From Flavobacteriaceae bacterium (GTDB lineage Bacteria; Bacteroidota; Bacteroidia; Flavobacteriales; Flavobacteriaceae), in NCBI GenBank assembly GCA_018402135.1, contig JAGYJF010000005.1, forward strand, positions 530,680 through 594,679: 64,000 nt of DNA, given 5' to 3'. Made by a program: the position numbers and the translations under genes. The notes under the pieces were generated by a model, which was not told where the DNA came from, did not search any database, and saw nothing but the letters and a program-made list of their open reading frames with translations. Position 1 is the first letter of the stretch. Each line of letters opens with the position of its first letter. Positions 35,901 to 45,465 of the stretch are shown one piece after another.

Positions 35901-36557
35901 TTAGTTCATTTGCATTCTTTCTTTGAAAAGAAATTTTCCAAAGTCAATCACACTTTTTAGAGGCTGTGTATTTATAACATCAAAACTAGTTTTTAGCGAT
36001 TTTTCGATGAAAATATCGGTCTTTTCAAATCCTGCTGATGTATCATCCACCCAAAATTTCATAGTTACTAACAATTGGAACCAAGCGGTTTCAACAATCG
36101 TACGCTGCTGAATTTTTTCTATTTGTTCCTGTTCTATATTTAAGGTTTCGATTTCTAAACTTTTAATATAATCTGAAAAATACGATTTAAGTTTAGACAA
36201 AGCTTTAGATGAAGGTAACGGTTTGTTGTCGTGATTTAAAACATAAACAACGTAACTTCTGTTTGCAGTTAAAATTTCAAAGAACGTGTAGTAGAAGCTC
36301 AACAATTTGTTACGAGCATCAAAACTTAAGTATTCTTCGTTTTTTGAGAGTAATTCTAATGCATTGTCAAAAAATGCTTTAAAAATATGCTGTTCAAGCG
36401 CTTTAAAGGAACCAAAAAACTCATAAAATTTAGATTCTTCAAAGTTGTTGTGTTTTGCGAAAATGTAAATGGAATTGGGCTCTTTGCCATGCTCCAAAAC
36501 ATAATCCATGTAGAAACCAATTAGGTCGTTTGCTGTAATGTTTTTCTTTTTAGCCAT
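35901..36557 (-). CDS. TetR-family transcriptional regulator
   Basis: 218 residues from the ATG at 36557 (MAKKKNITANDLIG). The frame is open further upstream, but that part would run through the operator and is rejected. The helix-turn-helix (about 5-55) includes PNSIYIFAKHNNFEESKFYE. The ligand-binding half is helical with ETAWFQLLVTMKFWVDD. It heads the operon TetR-AarF-flavin reductase-DUF2867-DUF2256-DASH-PhrB-like-FAD protein. An operator-like repeat overlaps its promoter and a copy precedes the folE operon, so it likely represses both. Confidence 0.88.
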   Translation of the reverse strand: MAKKKNITANDLIGFYMDYVLEHGKEPNSIYIFAKHNNFEESKFYEFFGSFKALEQHIFKAFFDNALELLSKNEEYLSFDARNKLLSFYYTFFEILTANRSYVVYVLNHDNKPLPSSKALSKLKSYFSDYIKSLEIETLNIEQEQIEKIQQRTIVETAWFQLLVTMKFWVDDTSAGFEKTDIFIEKSLKTSFDVINTQPLKSVIDFGKFLFKERMQMN

Positions 36558-36575
36558 GATGAACGATTTATGGCT

Positions 36576-36619
36576 CAAAGATACAAAATGTTTAACGATA
36601 GTGTTGCGAAAGTTAAACA
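36576..36619 (-). promoter_or_regulatory. Promoter and operator of the TetR-led photolyase operon
   Basis: The minus strand has the -7 box TATCTTTG (36583-36576). Five bases upstream is the perfect inverted repeat TGTTTAAC (36589-36596) and GTTAAACA (36612-36619) with a 15-bp spacer. The layout is identical to that at 27975-28017, where the spacer is 14 bp. Confidence 0.75.
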
Positions 36620-36675
36620 ATATTAGTTGAAATTTAACAGTATAATTGCTTCTTTAAATTAACAAACATCAATTG

Positions 36676-37590
36676 TTATGCGGCGTCTTCATCTTTTTGG
36701 CTTATAGTTTCGTATTTGTTGTGAACCAACAGAATAAGTAATCCAAAAACAATAGAAGATAAAATGAGAATATTGTTCAATAAACCTTCAGCCGAAAATG
36801 AAAGTCGTAACAAAATTGTTGAAATTATAAAACCAGAATTGCGAATTACTTTATGGAAACTATCGGTATAAAAAAATGAAATTAGTAAAAGCAATACGTC
36901 AACAATGATTAAAATGGTGAAAAACTCCTCGAAAAATATATTGTTGATTTTCACGAAGGAACCCAAATTTAAATTGTCGCTCCATGCGATTTCGCTTAGC
37001 CAGCCTATTAATGAATACGATGCAATTATTACAATTACCGGCACTAGTGTTACGGCAATAAGCCTTTTTAAATTTATAAAATATTCAAAATTGAGTTTAC
37101 TTAAATTCTTGTCTTTATCGGTTAAAGATTGCTTTAGTATATTCTTTTTAAATAGGTAGATGATAAAGAAAATAAGGATGGCTAAAACAATATCGTAGGT
37201 AAACTGCAAATCTCCTTTAATTTCAAGCCAATCTTTGCTGAGTTCCAAATCGGAGAAATCTTTAAACAAGCGTCTAATTACAATTAGGGTGATAATTTCG
37301 TATTGTTTGCTAACATAGGTGGTAACGGATTTGGGCATGTAAAATACCAGCAAATAAACCTCATAAATAAGAATAAATGAAAATGGCGTGTAAATGGCGG
37401 CTATTGGATTTTTAAAAAGCGCCGCTTCGCTACCAACTGATAAAATGCCACTTTGCACAAAATAAATCAAGAGTAAGTGAATTAAAAAAGACACAATGGC
37501 CAATACTAAAATGACACTTTCTAAACGCTCTTTAGTGTGTGTAGAGAGAAATTTATCAAATAAATAACTCAGTAATTTATTGTTTTTCAT
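36676..37590 (-). CDS. Multi-pass membrane protein of unknown function
   Basis: About 304 residues from the ATG at 37590 (MKNNKLLSYLFDKF); an ATT/ATG extension to 37707 looks unlike coding sequence for this protein. Seven or eight membrane helices are visible, including LESVILVLAIVSFLIHLLLI, YDIVLAILIFFIIYLF and FFTILIIVDVLLLLISFF, with a short charged C-terminus KYETISQKDEDAA. No family motif is recognised. It lies after the TetR promoter region on the same strand but is upstream of it, probably a separate unit. Confidence 0.75.
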   Translation of the reverse strand: MKNNKLLSYLFDKFLSTHTKERLESVILVLAIVSFLIHLLLIYFVQSGILSVGSEAALFKNPIAAIYTPFSFILIYEVYLLVFYMPKSVTTYVSKQYEIITLIVIRRLFKDFSDLELSKDWLEIKGDLQFTYDIVLAILIFFIIYLFKKNILKQSLTDKDKNLSKLNFEYFINLKRLIAVTLVPVIVIIASYSLIGWLSEIAWSDNLNLGSFVKINNIFFEEFFTILIIVDVLLLLISFFYTDSFHKVIRNSGFIISTILLRLSFSAEGLLNNILILSSIVFGLLILLVHNKYETISQKDEDAA

Positions 37591-37797
37591 AATGCTATAA
37601 TAACCTGATGGGTTTGGCTTATGGCATTGATTGATGTGAAGTTGGTTGTGGTAAATTTTATTGCTCACAGATTCTATGGTGTGTAAACTACCCACGTTAA
37701 AAATCATGTAACCATAATTGTCATCGAAGATACTTATTTTCTGGGTACAATAACAATAGAGACTGCAAATTATTTACAGAATCAAAAAGAAAGTAAA

Positions 37798-38703
37798 TTA
37801 CTCGGTTTTTTTAATTGAGATAGTATCAGACCTAAACTTGTTCTTACCAAAGTCCAGTGTTCTAATAGGGAACGGAATATTTATATTGTGAGTATTGTAA
37901 GCTGCTTTGATAGCCATAATTCCAGCACTTTGAGCAGATAGAATATCTTTTCGGTCTTTAACGGCTGTCCAAAATCTAATCACATAATTAATGGAGCTAT
38001 CGCCAAATTCAGTGTAGAAAAACTCTATTTCTTCATTTTTATTGGTTTGTTGATTGAATAGTCTTTCAATAGCATTGGTAGTAACTTGTTTCACGACCTC
38101 TAAATCACTTTCATAGCCAACACCGCAGCTTATGGTGATTCTTGATCGTTTGGTGCCTGTGAAGTTTTTAAATGGTGAATCGATTATTTTAGAATTAGGA
38201 ATCATCACCGCATTATTATCGGCTTCCATTATAATAACGCTTCTTAGGTTAATATCGATTACTTTTCCTTCGTGATTATTGGTTACAATCCAATCGCCAA
38301 TTTGAATATTGGGCAAAAACGACAAAATAAAACCCGAAAATGTGTTGTGCAGTGTGCCTTGTAAGGCCAAACCAATGGCTAGACCAACCACACCAGCACC
38401 AGCTAGTACAGAGGTTAACACTTTGTCCAAATCTAAAATGGCCAAAGCAGTAAAAAAACCAATGAGTACCGTAATAATAAAGGCAGTTCGGGCTAAAATG
38501 GCTTTAATAGATTCTTGTCCTACTTTTTGTAGCAGCACCCTTTTAATAAAGTGACCTAAGTATTTGCCAACATACCAAAACGCCACAAAAACAACAATGG
38601 CTAATAAAAAGTTGGGAGTTGCCAAAATAATGTCTTCACCCCAACCGTAAAGTTTATCCATTATTTTTTCAAATGCCCTGCTTAAGTCGAAATCTTTGAA
38701 CAT
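37798..38703 (-). CDS. MscS-family small-conductance mechanosensitive channel
   Basis: 301 residues. Three N-terminal membrane helices are followed by the pore helix VLAGAGVVGLAIGLALQGTL and the beta domain FLPNIQIGDWIVTNNHEGKV, the classic MscS signature. The cytoplasmic C-terminal domain ends in a short basic tail. It opens under membrane tension to release solutes on osmotic downshock. Confidence 0.95.
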   Translation of the reverse strand: MFKDFDLSRAFEKIMDKLYGWGEDIILATPNFLLAIVVFVAFWYVGKYLGHFIKRVLLQKVGQESIKAILARTAFIITVLIGFFTALAILDLDKVLTSVLAGAGVVGLAIGLALQGTLHNTFSGFILSFLPNIQIGDWIVTNNHEGKVIDINLRSVIIMEADNNAVMIPNSKIIDSPFKNFTGTKRSRITISCGVGYESDLEVVKQVTTNAIERLFNQQTNKNEEIEFFYTEFGDSSINYVIRFWTAVKDRKDILSAQSAGIMAIKAAYNTHNINIPFPIRTLDFGKNKFRSDTISIKKTE

Positions 38704-38783
38704 AAAACTAAATGATAAAATATTAATGATGTTTAAACTGAGTGTATCCCATTAAATATAACAATAATTTTTAAATACCTGGA

Positions 38784-39125
38784 TTATTGTATAGCGCCCC
38801 ATAAGATGTAGGCGTTTAAAATCATAAAAAACAAAGCAGGTAAGGAAATCCATAAGCTGTCTTTTAGTCTTAACCGAACAATTAGACCTAACAACATTAA
38901 TAAGGCTAATCCTCCAGCCGAAATAATTAGTAGCGGCTTATAAAAGAAAAAACCTACCATTAAACCAAAGGCCCCGAACAACTCTAAAGCAACAGTTAGC
39001 AGTCCCAATTGTTCTAATTGAAAGCGTTTAAACTCACTTTTCATATGTGGTCCGGTAAAATAGGAAATACCATAACCTAAAAACGACACACTTGATAAAA
39101 GCACACAAACTGTGTAAAGCGTCAT
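38784..39125 (-). CDS. DoxX-like membrane protein (first of pair)
   Basis: 113 residues with four membrane helices, FLGYGISYFTGPHM near the start and GLLTVALELFGAFGLMVGFF, consistent with the DoxX/DoxD-like small membrane family. Function unknown in this group. The next gene of similar size lies two bases upstream on the same strand. Confidence 0.8.
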   Translation of the reverse strand: MTLYTVCVLLSSVSFLGYGISYFTGPHMKSEFKRFQLEQLGLLTVALELFGAFGLMVGFFFYKPLLIISAGGLALLMLLGLIVRLRLKDSLWISLPALFFMILNAYILWGAIQ

Positions 39126-39127
39126 AT

Positions 39128-39472
39128 TTATATGAGGTTAGCAGTACTCACAGCAATATACGCGCACAAAAGCAGAAGAATTAAGGACGGTAAGCGCTGT
39201 TTAAATGGATTATCGGCTTTAAAATGAAAATATTGGGCTCCCACCATAAATAACCCCATAAGTATCGCAGATACAAGGATTAAAGATGGATACCAAATGC
39301 CTGCAATTAATAAAGTTGCCAGCACTGTTTTAGCAAAACCAACAAAGCTTCTCGTAACATCATTTAACCCAAATTGGTTAAATTCTTTAATTACGTTGTG
39401 TATTCTAAAAATCCAAACAAAAGCTACCGAGGCAGCCACTGCAATTTGAGCAATTGTCATAAAATAATTCAT
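39128..39472 (-). CDS. DoxX-like membrane protein (second of pair)
   Basis: 114 residues with four helices; VAFVWIFRIHNVIKEFNQFG and VLATLLIAGIWYPSLILVSA resemble DoxX-like proteins of about 115 residues. The two-base gap to the downstream gene suggests that the two form one unit and perhaps one complex. Confidence 0.8.
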   Translation of the reverse strand: MNYFMTIAQIAVAASVAFVWIFRIHNVIKEFNQFGLNDVTRSFVGFAKTVLATLLIAGIWYPSLILVSAILMGLFMVGAQYFHFKADNPFKQRLPSLILLLLCAYIAVSTANLI

Positions 39473-39541
39473 AGTTGGTAATTTTCAATAAAGATACGAC
39501 CAATCTTTCAAAGATGAAAAATATCTAAGACTTTAAAATCA

Positions 39542-39934
39542 TTAATCTTTTTCAATATCGCTTAAATGTATATTTAAGGCTTTGACACTAATTTGAATTT
39601 CAATAATAGAGAGAATGAGCGATAACATTAATAATACCAACGATATACCAAAAATAATACTTCCAAACATTTGCCAATTTTCGTAAATGGCAAACATGCT
39701 AACTACACAAAGTAAGAGGGAAGCAATACCCGATAATTGCATGTTTTTTATTAAATTAACACGCTTCCTTAAATTAGCAATTTGAGCTTTAATATTTGGG
39801 TCAGGTAATTCTTTGTATTGTTTGTGCAAACTTCTTATAAGTCCGGCAATGGTTAAAAATCGATTGGTGTATGCCAGGAGTAACAACGAAATAGCGGGAA
39901 ATAATAGAGCTGGCGTGGTTAAGGAAACTTCCAT
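39542..39934 (-). CDS. DUF2721 membrane protein
   Basis: 130 residues. LTTPALLFPAISLLLLAYTN at the N-terminus, the central NIKAQIANLRKRVNLIKNMQ linker and two closing helices match DUF2721. Function unknown. It is transcribed alone or with the DoxX-like genes downstream. Confidence 0.88.
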   Translation of the reverse strand: MEVSLTTPALLFPAISLLLLAYTNRFLTIAGLIRSLHKQYKELPDPNIKAQIANLRKRVNLIKNMQLSGIASLLLCVVSMFAIYENWQMFGSIIFGISLVLLMLSLILSIIEIQISVKALNIHLSDIEKD

Positions 39935-40075
39935 AGAAAAATTTTATCGCAAAGGTAGATAATATGAATCGAATACCTTTTTTAAATATCAACACCAATA
40001 TCCTCGATAATTATTTAAGTGATTAAATTTTTAAAAACTAATTATTGAAAAGCATGGCCAATTCACTTAAATATT

Positions 40076-41350
40076 TTAATCAAACAATCCCGACTTTGCC
40101 AAGTCACGTGCTATGGATGGTAACTCATGAGTTGTTCCGTTTTCGTCTGCAGTACCAAAAAAAGCAATCACTAAATTTCTTGATGGCGAAATGTAAAGAC
40201 CTTGACCGCCAAATCCTTCTTTGTAAAAATCACCATCTTGCATTACCATATCCCATTGATATGTATTGTGACTTGGCGCATCTTGCTGGCTTCTTATTTC
40301 TGGTGACCAAGTTTGGGAATATATCTCAGGACGGCCTTCGATTTGAATCTTGTTAAGATAGGTTTTTGAAATAACACTTGTATCTTTAGCTGATTGGCCT
40401 GGTAAAAATAAGGTACCAAACCTTGCCAGGTCTCTCAATGTAGAACTCAATCCAGCATGTGCAATTCCAATACCTTTTGTTTGTACCATTAAAGCATCGG
40501 CTTCTGCACCCATTTTTTGCCAAATTTCTTGTTCAATATTTTGTGCTAAAGTTTTATGGGTGATGCGTTCAATAAGTTCAGCTAGCACAAAAGTATTCAC
40601 CGATGAATATTCAAAAACAATGCCCGATTCTTTTTGCGATTTTAAGGCTTTAATGTGGTCCCAAGTGCTGCTGGGCGTTGTTTCTGTACGTTTTAAAAAC
40701 CCTAAGGTAGCTTCATATTGATAAATGCAGTTTTTAGGATTTTCGTAAGCGCCTTCAACAGATTCTAAGCAGTCGATTCCCGATGCCATATCTAAAATAT
40801 CGATTACAGACACTTGTTCCCAACCAGTGCCTTTAAGTTCAGGTAAATAAAAGTCTATATATTTTGATGCGTCTAGTTGTTTTCGGTCTTCTAAAATGGC
40901 AATAAGCGTAGACACGAATATTTTAGTTACAGACATGTAAACGTGTTTCTCATCAGGAAACATTCTCGGATAAGCTTCAAGTACAATGGCATTATGGTGC
41001 ACTATTATCATGGCATCTACTGGTGCTGTAATGAGATATTTCTGCAGTGATAACGAACCTTTTTCTGACATTGTTTTAAAATTAGAAATTTCTGGACGAA
41101 AATCTTCTGTCAAGTTATGCTCTTTTCCTTTTTTTTTAATCACAGCATGTGTCCAAAACTCAGCCATATTTAAAAAGGTATAGCGCGACAATTCACCGCC
41201 ATCATCCCAATTATCAATATTCCATCGTTTATGAATTAACTCGCGATCTTGTCTCGAAAAGCCTTTATAGGTTTGCGATTGCAAATGCCCAATGCTTAAT
41301 ACCGCTGATAGTAACATCACATAAATGGTATTGTTTTTTGTAAAAGGCAT
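40076..41350 (-). CDS. Secreted serine hydrolase of the beta-lactamase/PBP family
   Basis: 424 residues with a signal peptide (cut near LQSQ at about 26). The catalytic SxxK is in VYMSVTKIFVSTLIAIL and the second motif in FEYSSVNTFVLAEL. FGGQGLYISPSRNLVIAFFG occupies the place of the third motif. Family members are esterases, D-peptidases or amide hydrolases in the periplasm; the substrate cannot be told. Single gene. Confidence 0.9.
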   Translation of the reverse strand: MPFTKNNTIYVMLLSAVLSIGHLQSQTYKGFSRQDRELIHKRWNIDNWDDGGELSRYTFLNMAEFWTHAVIKKKGKEHNLTEDFRPEISNFKTMSEKGSLSLQKYLITAPVDAMIIVHHNAIVLEAYPRMFPDEKHVYMSVTKIFVSTLIAILEDRKQLDASKYIDFYLPELKGTGWEQVSVIDILDMASGIDCLESVEGAYENPKNCIYQYEATLGFLKRTETTPSSTWDHIKALKSQKESGIVFEYSSVNTFVLAELIERITHKTLAQNIEQEIWQKMGAEADALMVQTKGIGIAHAGLSSTLRDLARFGTLFLPGQSAKDTSVISKTYLNKIQIEGRPEIYSQTWSPEIRSQQDAPSHNTYQWDMVMQDGDFYKEGFGGQGLYISPSRNLVIAFFGTADENGTTHELPSIARDLAKSGLFD

Positions 41351-41469
41351 AGGTTAAATCGATTTAAATACAGCACAGGTTGCAAAATAACAAACAACGA
41401 GTTAGTGAATTAATGTTGTATGAAATATACGAAAATAATTAGCGTTGTACCTCTTACTTGTTGAAATAT

Positions 41470-41586
41470 TCAAGGATGTCGCTTATCAAATCTAATGTAA
41501 TAATAAATAAGACCTATTACGCCTAAAAATATTAACATCAAGGGCAAAGCACCAGGTTCATCGTCGACAATAATCATATAGCTCAT
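41470..41586 (-). CDS. Small two-helix membrane protein, start uncertain
   Basis: The minus strand codes for a short membrane protein ending GVIGLIYYYIRFDKRHP. From the first in-frame ATG (41586) it has 38 residues. The frame stays open upstream to 41670 and reads HIKLFSLIILIIGFIL, a clear first helix, but without an ATG, GTG or TTG. Either a rare start codon is used or the start has been lost. It resembles small Bacteroidota membrane proteins with the DEPGALPLMLIFLGV loop-helix. Confidence 0.5.
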   Translation of the reverse strand: MSYMIIVDDEPGALPLMLIFLGVIGLIYYYIRFDKRHP

Positions 41587-41995
41587 TAATATGAAACCGA
41601 TTATGAGAATAATTAGAGAAAATAATTTAATATGCTTATTGTTTTTACTCTTGATAGTTTTAGATTGGGTTTAATATTTTTATTGAATCAGGTAAGGTTC
41701 TTTTAAATTAAAATTGACTTGTACTTTCTTTTTATCTTTCAATGGCATCTAATTCACCTAAAACACTACTATTAGCTTAGTAGATAAGGTAGATAATTTC
41801 ATTCTATGGCCGAAAATACAAGAATGAATTAAAATAGGCGCTCTAAATTTCTAGTTCTTCTCTAGAAAAAAAAATAGATTGTTAATGTTTTGGTAAAAAG
41901 CTAATTACGGCTATTTTTTTTCTAAATTTAGCAATAAATATGTTAAACCTATTGTTTTTATTCTCTGGAATAATGCTAACTAATACCAAATACCA
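41587..41995. other. Intergenic region upstream of the GLPGLI gene
   Basis: About 400 bp of AT-rich sequence. Its left 85 bp continue the open frame of the small membrane protein; the rest shows no supportable gene or repeat and presumably holds the GLPGLI promoter. Confidence 0.5.
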
Positions 41996-42835
41996 ATGAA
42001 ATCAATACCCTTCATCCTAGGCTTATGTTTGCTTTTAGTAATAATTCCCTTTGAAATTAGTGCGCAGGATTTTCAAGGTCAGGCAACCTATTTATCTAAA
42101 TCTAGACTAGAACTCGGTAATTGGGGAGCGAATATGACTGACATTCAAAAAAAACAAGTAGAAGAACGTTTAAAAAACCGTCTAGAGAAAACTTATACTT
42201 TAAATTTTAATAAGGAAGCTTCATTTTATAAAGAGGAAGCAAAACTTGATGCTATTTCGGGCGCTACCGATTCATGGGGTAAGAATTTTGCACCCGGTAA
42301 TCAATATAAAAATGTGAAAAACAATTCACTTGTTCAAAGTCAAGAATTCTACGGAAAGTATTTTTTGGTGAAAGACGAGTTGCAAACCATCAAATGGAAT
42401 ATGGGCACAGAAACCAAGCAAATTGGCAATTATATGTGTTTTAAGGCCACAGCTACCATTCCAACTGCAGAGTTAACTTGGTATGATTTTTCATGGAGCG
42501 ATTTAAGAGACAATAGCTACGCAAACACCTCAGATACCGATGAAGAAACCGAAATACCCGAAATACCAACTACCGAAGTTGAGGCCTGGTATACGCCACA
42601 AATACCTGTAAGTCATGGCCCTGGTGAATACTGGGGACTTCCAGGACTTATACTTGAAGTTAGCGCAGGAAATACCACAATGCTGTGTTCTAAGATAATT
42701 TTAAATCCGGAAACAAAGCTCAAGATTGAAGCTCCAGAAAAAGGAAAAGAAATCAATAAGAAAGATTATAGAGAAACCATTCAAGCAAAAATGATCGAGA
42801 TGAGAGAGAATAGAATGGGCAGAGGTCGAGGATAA
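41996..42835 (+). CDS. GLPGLI family secreted protein
   Basis: 279 residues with a signal peptide (ending EISAQ at 24). The family signature appears as GPGEYWGLPGLILEVSAGN at about 217. The protein is beta-rich and ends with a charged tail RENRMGRGRG. GLPGLI proteins are confined to Bacteroidota, often paired with TonB-dependent receptors, and have no known activity. No partner receptor is in the window. Confidence 0.93.
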   Translation: MKSIPFILGLCLLLVIIPFEISAQDFQGQATYLSKSRLELGNWGANMTDIQKKQVEERLKNRLEKTYTLNFNKEASFYKEEAKLDAISGATDSWGKNFAPGNQYKNVKNNSLVQSQEFYGKYFLVKDELQTIKWNMGTETKQIGNYMCFKATATIPTAELTWYDFSWSDLRDNSYANTSDTDEETEIPEIPTTEVEAWYTPQIPVSHGPGEYWGLPGLILEVSAGNTTMLCSKIILNPETKLKIEAPEKGKEINKKDYRETIQAKMIEMRENRMGRGRG

Positions 42836-42883
42836 CTTTATCTAAATGAAAAAAGATTGATTACAATCAATTCATTTAATGGT

Positions 42884-43717
42884 TTATAGTTTTTTCACAA
42901 GGTTGCCTTTTTTTAAATCACTTCCAGATACATCATTTTCGAATGTTATTTCGGTGGAAATTAATCCCTGTTCGGCGGTGGCATACTTTACATTAAAATG
43001 TAAATGCGGTTTTGTAGTAAACCCAGTCATCCCACTTATGCCAATTGGTTGTCCCATTTCTACAAAATCACCAATTTTGACTAGGGCACCTTTATAATTT
43101 AAATGCACATACTGCGTGAATAGGCCACTATGAGGATGGTAAAGTGTTATATAATTACTTTTATCATTATCACGCCATGCTTTGCTCGTACCGTATTCTT
43201 TATAATCCGCAATAACACCAACCACATATCCTTTATCAGCACTAGTAATCGTGTCACCAACTTGTAAATCAAAATCTATTGCATAGCTGCTGGATATTGT
43301 GTTGTGAGAAAACTTGCCATTATAGCCCTGCATCACCTTATAGGCTCTCCCTTGAGGAAATGGAAATGCAATAACATTTTTTCTAATTTTTTGGTTGAAG
43401 TCGCCGTATTTAACTATGTATTTTGATTTGCGGGATGAATTAAATTTTGGATAATTTATTTTTATAATAGTATCCCGTAATGCGGGTAAATTGATGTGTC
43501 CAAAATAGGAATGTAAATCAGCGTTTAAACTGTCTTTTACCAATTTTATGTTTATAGGGCAATTGATAGGGTTTTTTAAATAAAATAAAACACTATCATT
43601 TCGCTGTTCTTGACCAAAATAATAAGTAAAAGCATAATAATGTTCCTGTGGAAGTTTTTTTGCAGTTGTACACGCACAGATTAGGAGTAATATTGTTAAA
43701 AGTTTAAGTGTTCTCAT
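42884..43717 (-). CDS. M23 family peptidoglycan metalloendopeptidase
   Basis: 277 residues with a lipoprotein-like N-terminus (LLTILLLICACTTAKK: a cysteine at 15 follows a short hydrophobic run). The LytM core has SHNTISSSYAIDFDLQVGD (first zinc His and Asp) and PHSGLFTQYVHLNYKG, closing with KPHLHFNVKY (HxH). It probably cleaves peptide cross-links of the wall from the outer membrane. Convergent with the GLPGLI gene. Confidence 0.93.
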   Translation of the reverse strand: MRTLKLLTILLLICACTTAKKLPQEHYYAFTYYFGQEQRNDSVLFYLKNPINCPINIKLVKDSLNADLHSYFGHINLPALRDTIIKINYPKFNSSRKSKYIVKYGDFNQKIRKNVIAFPFPQGRAYKVMQGYNGKFSHNTISSSYAIDFDLQVGDTITSADKGYVVGVIADYKEYGTSKAWRDNDKSNYITLYHPHSGLFTQYVHLNYKGALVKIGDFVEMGQPIGISGMTGFTTKPHLHFNVKYATAEQGLISTEITFENDVSGSDLKKGNLVKKL

Positions 43718-43978
43718 GCTTAATCGATTCTAATTTGAGCACAATTGAAAAAGTTATTGTGGTGACAATACTCAAAGCCAAATTAAAACATTGACAATGT
43801 AATATTGTCAAATATAAATAACCTCTTACAGAAATTCATTTTATCGAATATTATTTGTTTATTATTTCTTCCGATAACAGTCATTATCATACTTAGACTA
43901 AGTACAGATTTTAGTGTAAAGTTTACGAATTTTAATTTCTAAAAAAAGCTAATATCCTTGTGTATTTTTTAAAAATAA

Positions 43979-45298
43979 TCAAGAAGATAAGTTTTTCAGA
44001 ATCTTATCAGCTCTTTCTTCAAGATCCTCAAGGTCGTTTTTTTCCTTTATTGTTTGTTTACCAACCGTTAAAATCATTTTGGCATGTTTAATTAAAGCGT
44101 TTTTATGGCTTTCTTTTGTTGTAAAGTTGCGTATCGTTATTTGAGCCTCCATAAGCCTTATAATTACTGCCGTGCTGCCTCCTGAAAATTGTCGTATTTG
44201 ATGGAATGCTGTATCAAGAAGGCCTTCAAAATTAGTATTAGCAACAACTACACGTAGCTGTTCGGCATCGTCAAAACGGTATTTAGATGGAAATTCGGCT
44301 TCTGCCAAATAACACATTGCTGCTGTAAGATGGTCAATACACGTTATGGCAGTGTAAGGGTCATTAACACCTGGAGATAAAGCTCTAGAGGCGATTTCAA
44401 CCATTTGGTGAATAGAAAATTCCAGATCCTGTTGCGCTGTTTTTGTCTTGCCTATAACAAATTGATCTAATAATTGATCTAATGCATCTTGCTGCCATTT
44501 TTCATTTGAATATAATATACCAAGCTCACCATCTTTCACCAGAAAATTACCTGGACGTTTGTTCATCACCAACAAAGAATCGTGTTTCGCTACAGTATTT
44601 ATAAGTACTTTATTATCTATGTACTGAAGATATCCGCTTTTGTTAGCTTTAACAGGATTTTCATTTTGATATCCTGAAATTGTAGCAGCCAAATCAATTT
44701 TCATTTCTTTCTTTGCCTCATTACCAATTTTTTCTGGGAAGAGCGTTTCAACCTGTTTTGAAATAAATTCTGAAATATCAGAAATAACCCTATCAGCTTG
44801 TATACTCACCGCAATTTGATGGATAAATATAATGAGCAAGATGATGTTTAGCATAGTGGCTAGAATCGCAACTAATATTGAGATTGATGGAATAAAAGTG
44901 TAACCGTCATTGTCTCGTATAGCATTTAAAACCAGTAGGCAATACAAGTAAGTAGATACGTAAGAGCCAAGTACTATCTGGTTTAACTTAACGTACATGA
45001 AATTTTTAATAAGCCTTGGTCCGAATTGCGATGAAGCCAAGGTTAATGCAACAAGCGTAACCGAAAACACAGTACCTGCTACTCCAATCATTGCACCTGA
45101 GATAGTAGACAAAATACTACGTGCCGAATCGGAGCTGTTTACTAAAAAAAAGCGGATCCAGCCTTTATGTGAAATGCTGATATTGTTATCTACGGATACT
45201 AAACCAATGGATAAGAATATCGAAAAACCAAGAATTAGAACTGGTAAAAACCAAAACGTTGCCATTAATTCTTTCCAGAAAAAAAGTAGTTTTTTCAT
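43979..45298 (-). CDS. DUF2254 family membrane protein
   Basis: 439 residues. Four N-terminal helices with GAMIGVAGTVFSVTLVALTL ASSQFGPR-type signature, then a large cytoplasmic domain containing ASRALSPGVNDPYTAITCID, which is diagnostic of DUF2254. Function unknown. It begins a minus-strand group of stress-associated genes (coiled-coil, lipoprotein, Dps). Confidence 0.9.
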   Translation of the reverse strand: MKKLLFFWKELMATFWFLPVLILGFSIFLSIGLVSVDNNISISHKGWIRFFLVNSSDSARSILSTISGAMIGVAGTVFSVTLVALTLASSQFGPRLIKNFMYVKLNQIVLGSYVSTYLYCLLVLNAIRDNDGYTFIPSISILVAILATMLNIILLIIFIHQIAVSIQADRVISDISEFISKQVETLFPEKIGNEAKKEMKIDLAATISGYQNENPVKANKSGYLQYIDNKVLINTVAKHDSLLVMNKRPGNFLVKDGELGILYSNEKWQQDALDQLLDQFVIGKTKTAQQDLEFSIHQMVEIASRALSPGVNDPYTAITCIDHLTAAMCYLAEAEFPSKYRFDDAEQLRVVVANTNFEGLLDTAFHQIRQFSGGSTAVIIRLMEAQITIRNFTTKESHKNALIKHAKMILTVGKQTIKEKNDLEDLEERADKILKNLSS

Positions 45299-45465
45299 GC
45301 TTATACGCTTTAATTATATGAAGTTAAGCATTAGGACTTTGCTTAACCACTAACGGTTATAAGTATTTATTGAATTGATGACCAAAAAACACAAACATTT
45401 TTTTCTGCTTTTGAAGAAAGTAATTACAATTGTGAAATTGGAGCTGAAATTTATTGTTTAAGGTA

